Both the position numbers and the translations under genes were made by a program. From positions 15,618,497 through 15,682,496 of the forward strand of contig CM055188.1 in NCBI GenBank assembly GCA_029224185.1: DNA of 64,000 nucleotides. The letters run 5' to 3'. The notes under the pieces were generated by a model that was not told the DNA's origin, did not search any database, and worked only from the letters and a program-made list of their open reading frames with translations. Source of the stretch: Karalla daura. Lineage: Eukaryota; Chordata; Actinopteri; Chaetodontiformes; Leiognathidae. Below, one piece after another: positions 42,099 to 53,800 of the stretch; within the stretch, counting starts at the first letter, position 1; every line of letters begins with the position of its first letter.

Positions 42099-42439
42099 TT
42101 CGTCACTCATTCACGCACAGTGACTGCGGCTGTTGCTGCCGTTCGTACTCCGGGGCAGCAGGGGGCAGCAGTGCTCCTCTGTGAGGAGGGCGTGCGCTGC
42201 GGCAAAATCACGAGCAAGACGTAGTTAAGAGGGTGGAGGAGCACTTCGACAAGGCAGACAGGTGGGTACAGACTGCATTTATTTTATGTTTTTATGCAAA
42301 AATATCTATGTGCCAGAGTTTTTCCAGCCTTAAAACGCGTAGCAGTAACACCTTGTGTGAATTTGTCGCAGAGGGAGCAGGGGCTGAGCTCGTTTTTCCC
42401 TCGATGTTTGCTCCTCCAGACAACCATGCTGTAACGTGC

Positions 42440-42476
42440 TGCTCGTTAGCTGTTAGCTCAGTGGAGCTAACGAGCA
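42440..42476. repeat. Perfect 12-bp inverted repeat
   Basis: TGCTCGTTAGCT (42440-42451), 13-nt loop, AGCTAACGAGCA (42465-42476). It lies about 180 bp past the inferred host-gene donor. Confidence 0.75.
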
Positions 42477-43194
42477 AGTTGTTAGGGCAGGGTAACCAGC
42501 CGTGATGCTTTAGGGAGGTGCTGTAACGAAAAACCTTCGAACCCCCTGTAAATTTTCCCCACTTTAATAGCAATCCCCCCATTCAGGAAAATATCCTCAA
42601 AATCCTAAATGCTCAGTCACGTCGGCTGGTTACAAGAACCAGGCAGCCTGCTCCCTCCCTCTGTTGCCTGGTTGTGAAAGAGACACGACCCTGAGCTGGA
42701 AAATAATTTTATATCAAAGATTAAGGGTTACTTAATCAGGTAGGGTCCTTTCGTATGCGGTTCAATCAAATGTGTGCGAGTAGCCCTTCTTGAAAATACA
42801 TTTTTCATTTTTCGTGTTTTTTTGTAGGTGTATCTATGAGGGTGTTATACAAGTAGGATCTTCACTCAAATTCGTGTTTCTGTACCATCACTTGGAGGAT
42901 CGTGATGCAGTCGACAGTGTGGCTGTATCCCCGAAAAACCTGAATGTCCTTTGATATATGCATTTGAAAGCTCAAATATCAGCGTTTCTAGACAAAAGCA
43001 TTCCTGGTTTCAGCCAAATGTCTCCCAATTACCCATATCAAAACATACATGAGTGATGGCAAATGGACCATGAAGGCTGGAAGCACTGAACATGCAGACT
43101 GCAGATAACTTTATTTTTCATGGAAAGACTGAATCCATCCCTCCATCTGTTGCCTTACCTGCCTAGTACCCATTGGTTTGACATGTTTCTGCTT

Positions 43195-43350
43195 TGCCTG
43201 TCTCCAGCTCACATCAGGTGAAGGTAGGGCATACACACTGGCAGGTTACCAATCCATCACAGCGCACACACGCATTTCACTATCAGCCAAAAAAAATTAT
43301 CCCAACGTGTATGCTTTGGGGATGTGGGTGGAAACCGGAGTACCTGAACA
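43195..43350 (+). repeat. Degenerate teleost interspersed repeat
   Basis: CCAGCTCACATCAGGTGAAG, then GTTACCAATCCATCACAGCG, (CA)-like words and GATGTGGGTGGAAACCGGAG: same family as the copy at 27145-27360. Confidence 0.55.
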
Positions 43351-46300
43351 AAATGTGAATTTATCAAAGACCTGGTTTGCCTTGGATACAGATTTAATCA
43401 GATCAAACTAAACCTTTGCAAAATGAATGTTGTGTTCGACATGAACGATGAGGGGCACACCCATCCAATCACTGAGTGATGAGTGGACAGTGAAGTGCTT
43501 GTAAATGACAAATGAAACGGGTTATTTTGAGCAATAGGTTGACTACAACTTGCTTAATGTCTAGTATGTATGAATTATACAATGGTATGAGTCACATGTC
43601 ACATTACAAAGGTAAGTGAAGCCACGTAGGCATGGAAACGATTTGCAGAGCTCTATGTGGGTCACGCTGTGGCTTGGTCAGGTATGATCTCACCTTACAG
43701 TAAGACGGTCCCCTGTTTGAATGACAAGTGGGGTTTGCATATTTTCCTTTATTTGTTCCCTATGTTTCCTCTAGGTACCCTAGCTTCTGGGATAGAAGCT
43801 ATCCCTCTGTGTTCTGGGATAGACTTGTGCACTGCCCAGGGTGCCTGCCTTTGCACTATGGGGCAACTGATGAGAGATCCAGAACCATGTGACATGGTTG
43901 AGTACAAAGCAGGTAAGATAATGGATGGATACATTTTTGATGAAGTAGCCTGTCTTATTAATGAATTTTATGTAATTCCTCATCAGAGTATTTCACAAGT
44001 GCCACAGTTGGTGTGTGAAGAGATATGAACATTTGGATTTGACATTACACATGCTGACATGGCATGCAGTGGAGGAGCTGATAGCGGCAGCAGAGCTTGT
44101 TGCAGCATGAATAGTTGGGAGAATATTAACTCTGTTTTAAGTGAGACTCATCAAAAATCTATGTGAAGATCCAATTCTCTATCTTCAACCTGCCATGTCA
44201 TCAATTTTGTTCAAGTTAAAGACCTCTGTCTTCAGCTCTACTCTTACAAGTTAATGTATGTATGTGTGGGTATGCTTATGTCCCACATTTGTCTGCTGCA
44301 GATTTGACATTACAGTGAGGAGTGACATGTCTTTGTTGCTGGATGTAACTTCAGCTATATGAATTTCTGCACATAGGCAGTGCAGAAACGTATGTCCACA
44401 CATTGTTAGTGCTCAAAGTATCACTTGTTTAGCTGTATCAAGGCAGATTTTCACATATTTCTTGTTTCTTGGATACTACATGACAGGTCAGTTATCACCT
44501 TGCACGTTATACTCACTTTGTAATGCACTTGTCTCCTCTGAGGATCAACAAGCTTATTACTGTATTCTATACCACCATGTAATATCGTCCACTGGAGGGA
44601 ACAGTGAATGCAATTGTGCCATATTCCTCAGCAAGTTATGTGGAGGAAGACATGTACTGTTGCCTGTTAATGCTCTTGATAATATCTGTGATATTGCAGC
44701 AATCACCATTTGCTCTTTTCCATCCCATGGTACCAGCACAGATCAGCTCCACTGCGTCTTGTTTCCACCTCGGTGTGGGCAGGTTCATCACAGCACAGCT
44801 GCCGTGACGTCTTGAACAAGACAGAAACAACCGATTCAATGAGCACATCAGATGTTGTTTATTAAAACCGAAACGGGAGCAAATAAAATCACTGCAGCGC
44901 AACAAACTGTTACTGTGTGATACGTTGTTGCTGCTGCAGCTGCTCCCACTGCTGACAACAGAGCATGAAAGGGACTCTTCATCAAAACGACACACATGAC
45001 TGAAGTGCCCACAACACGACATGGTATACATGATGTACGTGTTGACATGTTGAGTTGGGTACTGATACCATGCAGTGGAAAAGTGGCATAAGGTTCCTAT
45101 GGCGTTGTTTTTGCCCCAATCCAGAGTGAGTTGTTTTGCAAGCACATTAATTGTATTTTGAAAAATCTATTCTATTCAAGCAAAAAATTTGGTCTGAGCG
45201 AGCAATAAGCACTCAGTCTTTTTCATGTTTTCCTCTCCACTCTGCCTGAAGTGGAGACAGTACATTGTGGTAAGGTCAGTGCACCCTTATAAATACTGAT
45301 TGGGGAATTTTGTTCAACATTTTTATTGCTTCGTACAAGGCTGAGCAAATGCGAAAAACAAACCAAAGCATACACAGGCTGGAGATGGGTTAAGAGAGGA
45401 TAGATGTGTGTGTCACATTGAGCAACAGTTTGCAAAAGAACATTTGAGAGCATTGGAGTGCTCGTTGCTTGCTCAGATTTAATCATTTTTTGCTTCTTTT
45501 TTTTAAGACATAATTTATGTACTTCGTTGTTTGCTCAGGAATAGTGGCACTGTACAACGCCATAGTTACCTTCTTTTAGATCCGGTGACCATTGCGTGTG
45601 GACAACTGTTTTTTCCTACAGACAACTTCCAGCTCCTCATAACTGATACAATAATATTATCAATGGTCTACATACACACCTGCAGACGGTACATAAAGGA
45701 TGGATGAAGTCGTCTGGTTTGAAAAGTGAAGCCGACGTGGAAGTGACTACTTGCAACACCACCAACATCCTCCAGGACTGGCTCCAAAAAACTGTAGCTC
45801 AGATTAACAGTCAAAAATGATGAAAAATGTCATTCATTCATCAATCCTGAAATACTCAATTGTTTTCAATTCAATAATTTTTTTCACAGTAGCTCATCAG
45901 CGTTTCATGCCAGAGCCATTCAATGATAAGTTAATAGAGCTTAAAGAACTGTAACAATTGGAAGCATGTCTATTAAGTTGACATTGACGACCCTTCACAA
46001 ACCAGTGGGTGACGCCATGGAGGGGCGGGGCTTGTACACATCTGGTACAACAAGATGAAGTTAATGTTACAGCTCTGCCTCTTGTCAAAATAAGGTAACA
46101 TGTCACTAGTGGCATTGAACTGTCGTGACTTGAAGCAAGCATTTATTGTTTCACTTCACTACATCATTAAAATATATATATATTGAATCAAATGCCTCAT
46201 GGATAAGCTGACCATCGGCTCCAGATGCACATGGCATTGTTTGGATGGTAAAACCTTCACGGATTAAATGAGTTGAAATGTGTACTGTTGTGCACACTGC

Positions 46301-46870
46301 ATTTGTGGTTTCCTTTTCAGAAACAGTAAAAAAAAGGCCATCACTAGCGATAGTGATGCTATGTTTATGTTTGAGGTTATGCACAAACACCATGATGTGT
46401 GTGACGGGAGCAGGAGGACTGCAGGGCAAATGAGCTCAGAATCAATGTGATGTTGGCCAAGTAGTGATTGGTGTATACGACAGTATCAGAGTTACCGGTG
46501 TGATGTGATTTTGACCAATCATTATCGGGCCCATAATGATTGGTGCTGAATAATTTCTTCATATTTGGCAGAAAAGTTCACAGCTTATGGAGGACAAACG
46601 GTCGAGCCTCACCAGAGATTTCAGTACTTCAATACATGTCCTTGTACTCCTCTAAAATGTATCATCTTTATATATATATGTTTTTTTTTATGAACAGGAT
46701 CTGTAGTTCTCGTTGAGAACCGTCCTAAGATGTGATGTGCTAACTCTGAGCCTAACCTCTCTCTGCCTGTGATTTTCTCTCTGCAGCCCTCAGCACACGC
46801 TGGAGGACGTGAATTCGACTGGTGCCTCTTCAGAGTCTCCTCACAACAGGGAGCAGCTTTGTTTGCACTG

Positions 46871-46950
46871 TGGGATGAGGTAGTAGGTTGTATAGTTTTA
46901 GGGTCACACCCGCACTGGGAGATAACTATTCAACCTACTGTCTTTCTCAA
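46871..46950 (+). ncRNA. mirlet7a: let-7a microRNA precursor (let-7a-1 type)
   Basis: The 22-nt mature let-7a sequence is at 46876-46897 (TGAGGTAGTAGG at the start, TATAGTT at the end). It is an exact match to the invariant let-7a. The loop runs TTAGGGTCACACCC to CACTGGGAGATAA, as in human let-7a-1. The 3p arm is at 46926-46946 (CTATTCAACCTACTGTCTTTC) and pairs with the 5p arm over the whole duplex with one mismatch. let-7 represses targets such as lin28, ras and hmga2-type mRNAs and promotes differentiation. Its maturation is blocked by LIN28 via the loop GGAG, which is present. Confidence 0.97.
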
Positions 46951-47044
46951 AGTGCCAAACACACGTCTCGGTGCTGCTCGCCTGTTCTCTCGAGGCATCA
47001 CTGTTTGCACGGATTGGGAGGACAGTTTTGTCGCAGCTGCTCAC

Positions 47045-47135
47045 ACAGTGTGAGGTAGTAGATTGTATAGTTGAAGGGTAGTGATTTTGCCCTGTTTCGG
47101 AGATAACTATACAATCTATTGCCTTCCCTGAGGAG
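47045..47135 (+). ncRNA. mirlet7f: let-7f microRNA precursor (let-7f-1 type)
   Basis: Mature let-7f at 47051-47072 (TGAGGTAGTAGATTGTATAG then TT). The 3p arm at 47107-47128 (CTATACAATCTATTGCCTTC then CC) equals human let-7f-1-3p as I remember it. The loop has GGGTAGTGATTTT and CGGAGATAA, also as in let-7f-1. The start lies 175 bp after the let-7a mature start, in the same inferred exon, so the two should be co-transcribed. Confidence 0.97.
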
Positions 47136-47342
47136 TGGTATTTCAACTGTTGTATTTTTACTCACATTGACACAAGGTATATCTAAATCTTACTCACAGA
47201 CATTACATGATTCGTTTTTTCTTTCAGAATTGAAGTTGAGCCTCCATGCAATTTGTAATGTTACAAGACAGGACATGTTTTATGCGTCCTGATCATATGT
47301 TGCCTTTTTAAGTTTACCTTTATTTTGTGCTGTGTTCATTTT

Positions 47343-47348
47343 AATAAA
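47343..47348 (+). terminator. Poly(A) signal of the let-7 host transcript
   Basis: AATAAA about 215 bp past the let-7f hairpin, with a TGTATTGCCTGTGTTTTGG-type downstream element. Confidence 0.5.
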
Positions 47349-47984
47349 TATGACTGAATCTACATCGTGTATTGCCTGTGTTTTGGCATTATAAACAAAC
47401 GCTGTGCTGTTGCTGTATCATAAAATCCTCCTTAAATTAAATTAATTAGTGTCTATTCCTCGATTTGAGGAATAAGTGTGCAGTAGTCAATGTTGGGGAG
47501 GGTTACTTTCAAAGTCTATTCCACAACAGACGACAAAATACTTGCTCTTAAAGCTGATATGCAGCATATTGTGTTTCAGCACTCCGTTTAATTAACATGC
47601 CAAATGCTTTGCATTGTAATACTATCTAATCTATATCGCACCATAGAACAGAGGCTAGAACTGGAAACTGGGTCAAGATTCTGTCCTGTGTTAAGAAATA
47701 ATAGATAAATTCCCTAACTTCCAATCATTGTTCATATAAATCACATTGGGATGCAGTTATATTTTGTTTTCTAAATGTGAAACCCCTTAAGATTATTCCA
47801 TTACTCCTCAACAATGAGTCATAACACGCAACAGAAACGAAAGGAGGGCTATTAATGTGCTGCACTGTCGTCATAGTAACTGGTTTTCTGTTACAAGGTC
47901 TGCAAATGTCACTTTACATGCTGTTGTACAACAGCACATCTGGATGGTGAAACAAATGGTAAATGGTCAGATTTTTATATTTTG

Positions 47985-48232
47985 CTTTTCTAGTCCATGA
48001 CCATTAAAGGCACTTTTACAAACACATATGACAATCATCCACTAACACTCAATTATAGAGGAGAGGATCCAGCACAGACCACTTGCTTAACCATTACCTT
48101 TAACCACACATACACATACACATACAGATGACAAAGCATCAGGGACACTTAGGGGTTTAGTATCATTATCCACTGACCTTCTGATCTATGGACGACTACT
48201 GCCCCTGAGCAACAGTCGCCCACAATTATGAT
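47985..48232 (-). repeat. Degenerate teleost interspersed repeat
   Basis: CCACTAACACTCAATTATAG, a (CACATA)n stretch, CATCAGGGACACTTAGGGGT, then TCTGATCTATGGACGACTAC and CCCCTGAGCAACAGTCGCCC. This is the antisense layout of a common fish repeat, and probably the same broad family as 6232-6475 in reverse. Confidence 0.5.
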
Positions 48233-48484
48233 GAAAATATGGATCTTTCATCATGTCAGATTTTTCGGTGTAATGAGCTTAAAACTGTTGGGTAATATAT
48301 TACTCCATTATTCTGTCATGTCTACTTTTATTCTAAGTCTTCAGTCAGTGGTATGTACTTGCAGACCTCAAACTGAGACTATTAAGACAGTAACGCAAAG
48401 CAGCCTGTTGTGACCAAATGGTTAATTTACTGTTTGTTACACAAATTTAATCTCAGGACATCATATATTTGCACTCGCCTGCAC

Positions 48485-48655
48485 CAACCTCTTTCTATTC
48501 ATCCATCGTCTTGCCAGCTTTTTGTTGATTTTGGGTCTGCTGGTGTCTCCCTCACACAGGCAAAGGGAGATTATGCATCCTGGACTGGTCTACAGTCCAT
48601 CACAGAAAACACATACACACCATCCACCCTCACACACACCCAGCTGACCCAAGTT
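48485..48655 (+). repeat. Degenerate teleost interspersed repeat
   Basis: ATTCATCCATCGTCTTGCC, CTGGACTGGTCTACAGTCC, ATCACAGAAAACACATACAC: same family as 27145-27360. Confidence 0.55.
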
Positions 48656-49131
48656 TTTTTTCTTGCTGTGAAGTTTACGCTTAAATCATAAATAGGCAAA
48701 CAGCCTTACAAATGTCACCTGACCCAATGAAGCAGTTCCGCCGTAGCTCGTGTTTAATGAACATCTGACGTGGATAAGGTCTAAGATGGCTGCAGAGTGC
48801 GGCGTGATTACTGGAGATGACTGGTTCCTCTGTGTTCACGGCACCTGATGAGGGGCTGGGAGCTGCACGCTAACCCAACCATGCGCTCGCATATGATGGC
48901 TGTAGTAACACAGTTGTGCCAGCAGATGGTAGTGCTGTTCCTATAACTCCAACCCTGCTGCCTGCAGCGAAGACCACCATGAAGTACTCCAAGAACTGTA
49001 AAACACTCTGAATAGGTGCTGAGAAACTCTGATGTGATGCTGCTGCTCTGCTGCTCTCTGGTCCCGCTGATCAGACTGCTTTGCATTAACAAATGGAACA
49101 TTTAATGGCATGCATACTTAATCTAAACTAG

Positions 49132-49267
<136 letters not shown>

Positions 49268-49397
49268 TAATTGAGTGGCGAGAATGGTGTGTTTATTGTT
49301 CAAAACTAAATACAACCCTGCTGGTTGTTGGTTCAGTCTCAGACACGAGAGATGCGTGTCTCAGATGAGCTGAGCGTGTACCTGCAGGCTGAGTGTG

Positions 49398-49429
49398 TGC
49401 GTGCGTGTCTGTGTGTGCGTGCATGTGTG

Positions 49430-49473
<44 letters not shown>

Positions 49474-49612
49474 GCTCAGAGGCAGATCCTCTACAGAACA
49501 CGCCCTGATAGAAAAGGTAGACACACATGCGCGCTCTCTCTCTCTTTCTCTCTCTCTCTCTCGTTCTCTTTCACACTCACACACACACATACACACGCAC
49601 ACACACACGCTC
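49398..49612. repeat. TG, CT and CA tracts before the wnt7a start
   Basis: Three blocks: (TG)n about 49398-49470, (CT)n about 49536-49572 and (CA)n about 49574-49610. They fall in the presumed promoter or 5' UTR. They cause long Cys/Val, Ser/Leu and His/Thr frames that are not genes. Confidence 0.9.
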
Positions 49613-49664
49613 GGCCCGATCAGTAGTGAGGAGCAGAGCTGCTTACCTGGGAACAACAGCCCCA

Positions 49665-49811
49665 ATGCTCCAGCGCAGGCTCCTACCGCCGTACAGCCGA
49701 CAAATGAAATCAGGACGAGTGCGTCTCCACAAACTTTGGTTTGTCCAGAGGAGCCTCAGAGCCGCGCGCAGCCCGGACACACACCTGGACGCCCGGCGAG
49801 ACCACAAGTAG
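49665..49811 (+). other. Upstream open reading frame in the wnt7a leader
   Basis: ATG at 49665-49667 opens 48 codons and ends TAG at 49809-49811, 46 nt before the wnt7a start codon, in a different frame. If the transcript begins upstream of 49665, it would be expected to damp translation. No homology is claimed. Confidence 0.4.
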
Positions 49812-49857
49812 AGCTGGTTGTTGCAACAAGTATCGGACACCGGCTGCGCTCAGCAAC

Positions 49858-49928
49858 ATGAGCAGGAAGACGCGGCGCTGGATTTTCCATTTTTTCCTAT
49901 GTCTTGGAATAGTTTATCTGAAAATTGG
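49858..49928 (+). CDS. wnt7a: wnt7a coding exon 1 (signal peptide)
   Basis: Residues 1-23 plus two bases of Gly24: MSRKTRRWIFHFFLCLGIVY then LKI. Donor GTAAGT. Too short to stand out as an exon without the family match. Confidence 0.93.
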
Positions 49929-50740
49929 GTAAGTATCCAGGATCTACTGCCCGACTCTTTTTTGTTGTTTTAAAGTGAAAACAAGAAACATAATGCTCTC
50001 TCTCCCTCTTTTTAACACAATTGGGGATTACTTCAAGGTCAAGGGTTATTTCCCACCTTGCAAGTTTAGGGTGTGCATGAACCTTGCACTGCAAGGTAAC
50101 CTCATGTATTTATTCCACTTGTGTTAACAATCCTTTGCATCAAAGCTCAGTGTAAAGGACACAGTGTAACAATGTGACTGATGTGTCGCCTTCATCACAG
50201 GGGTCTGTCATCGGTGGTCGCGCTGGGAGCGAGCATCATCTGTAATAAAATCCCCGGCCTGGCTCCGAGGCAGAGGACAATCTGTCAGAGCCGACCTGAC
50301 GCCATCATAGTGATCGGAGAGGGGGTCCAGATGGGGATCAATGAGTGCCAGTTCCAGTTCCGACACGGCCGCTGGAACTGCTCTGCCCTGGGAGAGAGGA
50401 CCGTGTTCGGGAGGGAGCTCAGAGTGGGTGCGTTTACCCCCTCACACCCCCCCACCCCCCATCCCCTTCTCCATTCATTCACCTCCACATTGGATTTGGT
50501 GATTCTCTCTGTCAGTGTTACTACATGTGGCTCTGCTATAGGTTCAATGTAATGATATTGCATTTTATTTCAAGGGGTATATGTAATTGGTTTTATTTTT
50601 ACAAAGTTTTTGTTGGTAAGATATAATTTTTTTTAGAAAGAGTCATTGTCATGGTATAAATGCATATACTTAAATCGTGATTACATTGACATTTTCTCTG
50701 AAAATGGGCAAATAAAATGTCTTCTTGTCCATAACCAAAG

Positions 50741-50825
<85 letters not shown>

Positions 50826-53800
50826 CTATTGTAATTGATTCCTTGTTGAGTTTCCTTCTGGAGAAAATTAGGTTCCAGATCCAGTGAGTTTGAAAAAACA
50901 TGCTTTTTACAAAACAGTGGTAGAGAATATCCTAGAGGGATAGCAAGTAATCGAGGCAGGACTTGCAATATACAAAATACATGTGTTTTTAGTGCAAAAT
51001 TGTTTCACACTTTATGGAAGAAACAGCAGCAGTTGTAGAAGCAGAGAGAGTGCAAAAACTAAGTGTGCATTACGGTAATATAAGCAGAAAATAATCACAT
51101 TTAGGATGCTGAAATCACATAATTTTTTTCTCTTGAAGAATACCCATTCAGTTCAATTAATCAATTAATCAATAATCAAAATAGTTTGAAATTGAAATGG
51201 ATTAAGTTTAATTTAGTATATTGATTAATTCATTTAATAATTGTATGAAATGGAGAGTTAAGCCTCCAATGCCCTCTTCCTGCAAAGAGAAAAAGACTAT
51301 GTTGGAACATGTCAGCACGCCTTGAGCTTCATTTTACGGTGTTCAAAAGATTGTTCTTAAATGATAAAACAGTCGTCAGGCTAATTGTGTGTTGCTTGCA
51401 CACAGACAGTATTTTCTTAATCTGTTGGGATGGGCCTTTCTTTGCTTCCTCCAAACAAATGTTAAGGAAGTTGTGAAAAAGTTTTGACTATTGCTATAAT
51501 TTTGTCCCAAAAATAGTCCAGCAAGGCATTCCTGTGAGGTTCTCCACCTCTGACACTTTGACAAATGTCTGTGAAGTCTGAGACTCAGACTCTGCCTCTG
51601 CTCGTGGTGGGAAAATAAGCCCCAGATTTGATCCTATATGTGGAATAAGGCTCCAGGCGATACTCACTCCCTCTCCAAAGAGGACTGAGGAAACGAGCGG
51701 GGAATCGTATTAAACACACTGGTATTCCTCTGTCTTGTCCTTTAAGTTCAGCCCTGTCATCTCCTAGACAGATGTGAAGTTCGGGTGCCATTTTTCACGG
51801 CAAGTGTCATTAAGGATTAGAGCTCAAATCTTGTTTGAGTCTTTAATTAATGCCGATTGCCGCATTGTACATTCTGGACTGATATTATATTTTATTATAC
51901 CACTCGAGATGGTTGTAGTATTAACGGCAGCAAACACAAGCAGAGACAGTAAAAGCTGTAAAGATCTATAATTTGATGTGTGACTGGTATAACTGTGATG
52001 AAACGAGTGTTACAGTTAAGATGACACACTTTTCTGCTTTTGTCTGATCATTTTACTGTGAATCATGAAAACTCAACTCTGTAAGTTCAACTTCCTACCC
52101 TCAACTAAGCCACACCACCTTCACATATGTTCATAAAATATTTCCCCCCCCAAAAGTTTCAAGTTCAGACAAGTACTTTTTTTTTTTTCTTGGTTTACAA
52201 ATTCACCTCCAGGTCCTTCAGCAGTTGGCAGGAGGATGTTTTATGAAGGATTTTAGCTTTACTCCTGACTGCAGCATCGGATTTTAGGAAAAAGGCAAAG
52301 CTCATGTTCATGTGTTGCTGAATCTAGATTTTTACCTTAACACTGACAAGCATTGCGCCCAGTTCTAGACAGGGCTGGTCAGCTTGAGCACTGCTGCCCG
52401 GCACACAGCCCAATGGTTCCCAATCCATTGTTTTGCTTCATCCGACTGGAACTCTGATAACTGACGGAATACATCAATTTGGAATTGTTGTTGGCGGTGA
52501 TGCAGCAATGTACAGTATTTTGGCATTGTCATCAAGTATCCTCCCCACCCACTTAGTTGGCTGCTTGAAGTAAGTCTCTGTGGGTGCTGGCTGCTCTTCT
52601 CTCCTGGCAGATCATAGAGGTCGGTTTAATATCGTAGCTTTGCATGTGCGATGCCAGGATGCGTCTGAGTTTGATCTTCTGTCCGCTCTGCACTTTGAGG
52701 TTGCTCTTTTAATGAAAGGTGAACATGAGCATGACGGTAAAGAATCACGTTCCCCGGTTCCAGAAAAGCTCAATAGTTCCCTTTATTCAGAACCATGTCC
52801 TTAAATCTCTCAAAAAAAAGTTCATATGGCAGTTTAATTGTTTAAACTGATGACTTTATTGGAGCCTTTTTGCAACTCTTGTTCTTTTTTGGGTGCTTTC
52901 CACATGTGCTCCAAGTCTATTTTGATTCAAAATCGCAGTTGACCTGAAGCACTCAGATTTATTGGTTGGAAATCGAGCCATGTAGGGAGGCTCTGCATGC
53001 CTCTCAGACTCACCTCCACAGGATGGATCCCAGTGTGATGGAAGCTGGGACACAGGCCAAAGTCGATGCCTAAACATTTAATCTTTTATCTCCCACTTAA
53101 TGTTCTCAAAAGCATATTTACCCACGTGTGACATTTTATTCTTGCTGATAGACTCATCACAATCCGGCAGGTTCCTCGTCATTATTTATCACAAAGAAAA
53201 TGAAACCGACCTGCTTCACTTTGACTACTTTCTCCCCCATTTCACTCTGTTCCATTATATTCTCTGCAAGATCCAGTTCATCCTGAGACTTATCTGTTTC
53301 TCAGAGCTTGATTAATGAATTGGACTTGGCTTGGCTTGTGCATTTATGATTTGGTTTGAGGCAGCTATGCCCGGTATGTAAGGAGGCTTGACAGTGCCTG
53401 AAATAGTGAATCCTGTCAGCATTTGTGATTAAAAATGTCTTTCCTCTTCATCACAGGCAGCAAGGAGGCTGCGTTCACCTATGCCATCATCGCTGCGGGT
53501 GTCGCCCACGCGGTCACCGCGGCCTGCACTCAGGGGAGCCTGAGTGGCTGCGGCTGTGACAAGGAAAAACAGGGTTTCTACAACCAGGAGGAGGGCTGGA
53601 AGTGGGGAGGCTGCTCTGCTGACATCCACTACGGCCTGGGCTTCTCCAAGGTGTTTGTGGATGCGCGGGAGATTAAGCAGAATGCCCGGACGCTCATGAA
53701 TTTACATAACAACGAAGTCGGACGCAGGGTATGTTTGCTGTCACCTTTTCATTCCTGTCAACAGAGTCAAGAGAACAAAAATCTATTCTACTAACAATGA

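Larger units (their letters stand above)
42125..47366 (+). ncRNA. Putative spliced let-7 host lncRNA (pri-let-7a/f)
   Basis: Inferred first exon about 42125-42261 (donor GACAG|GTGGGT). The terminal exon starts at 46787 after a long pyrimidine tract and CTCTGCAG, carries both let-7 hairpins, and ends near 47366 behind AATAAA (47343-47348) with a GT-rich stretch downstream. No long conserved frame is present in either exon. Internal exons may exist in the 4.5 kb between, which holds a degenerate repeat (43195-43350) and a hairpin (42440-42476). In mammals the orthologous cluster is also made from a lncRNA (MIRLET7A1HG). The exon structure is my inference. Confidence 0.5.

Noticed and set aside
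44636..45145. 169-codon minus-strand open frame between ptpdc1 and let-7
   Set aside because: Cys/Ser-rich without a regular pattern, overlapped by open frames in other phases, no known domain. Possibly non-coding host-gene sequence.
49325..49861. 178-codon plus-strand frame before wnt7a
   Set aside because: Built on TG, CT and CA tracts and running out of frame with wnt7a; the true protein starts at 49858.
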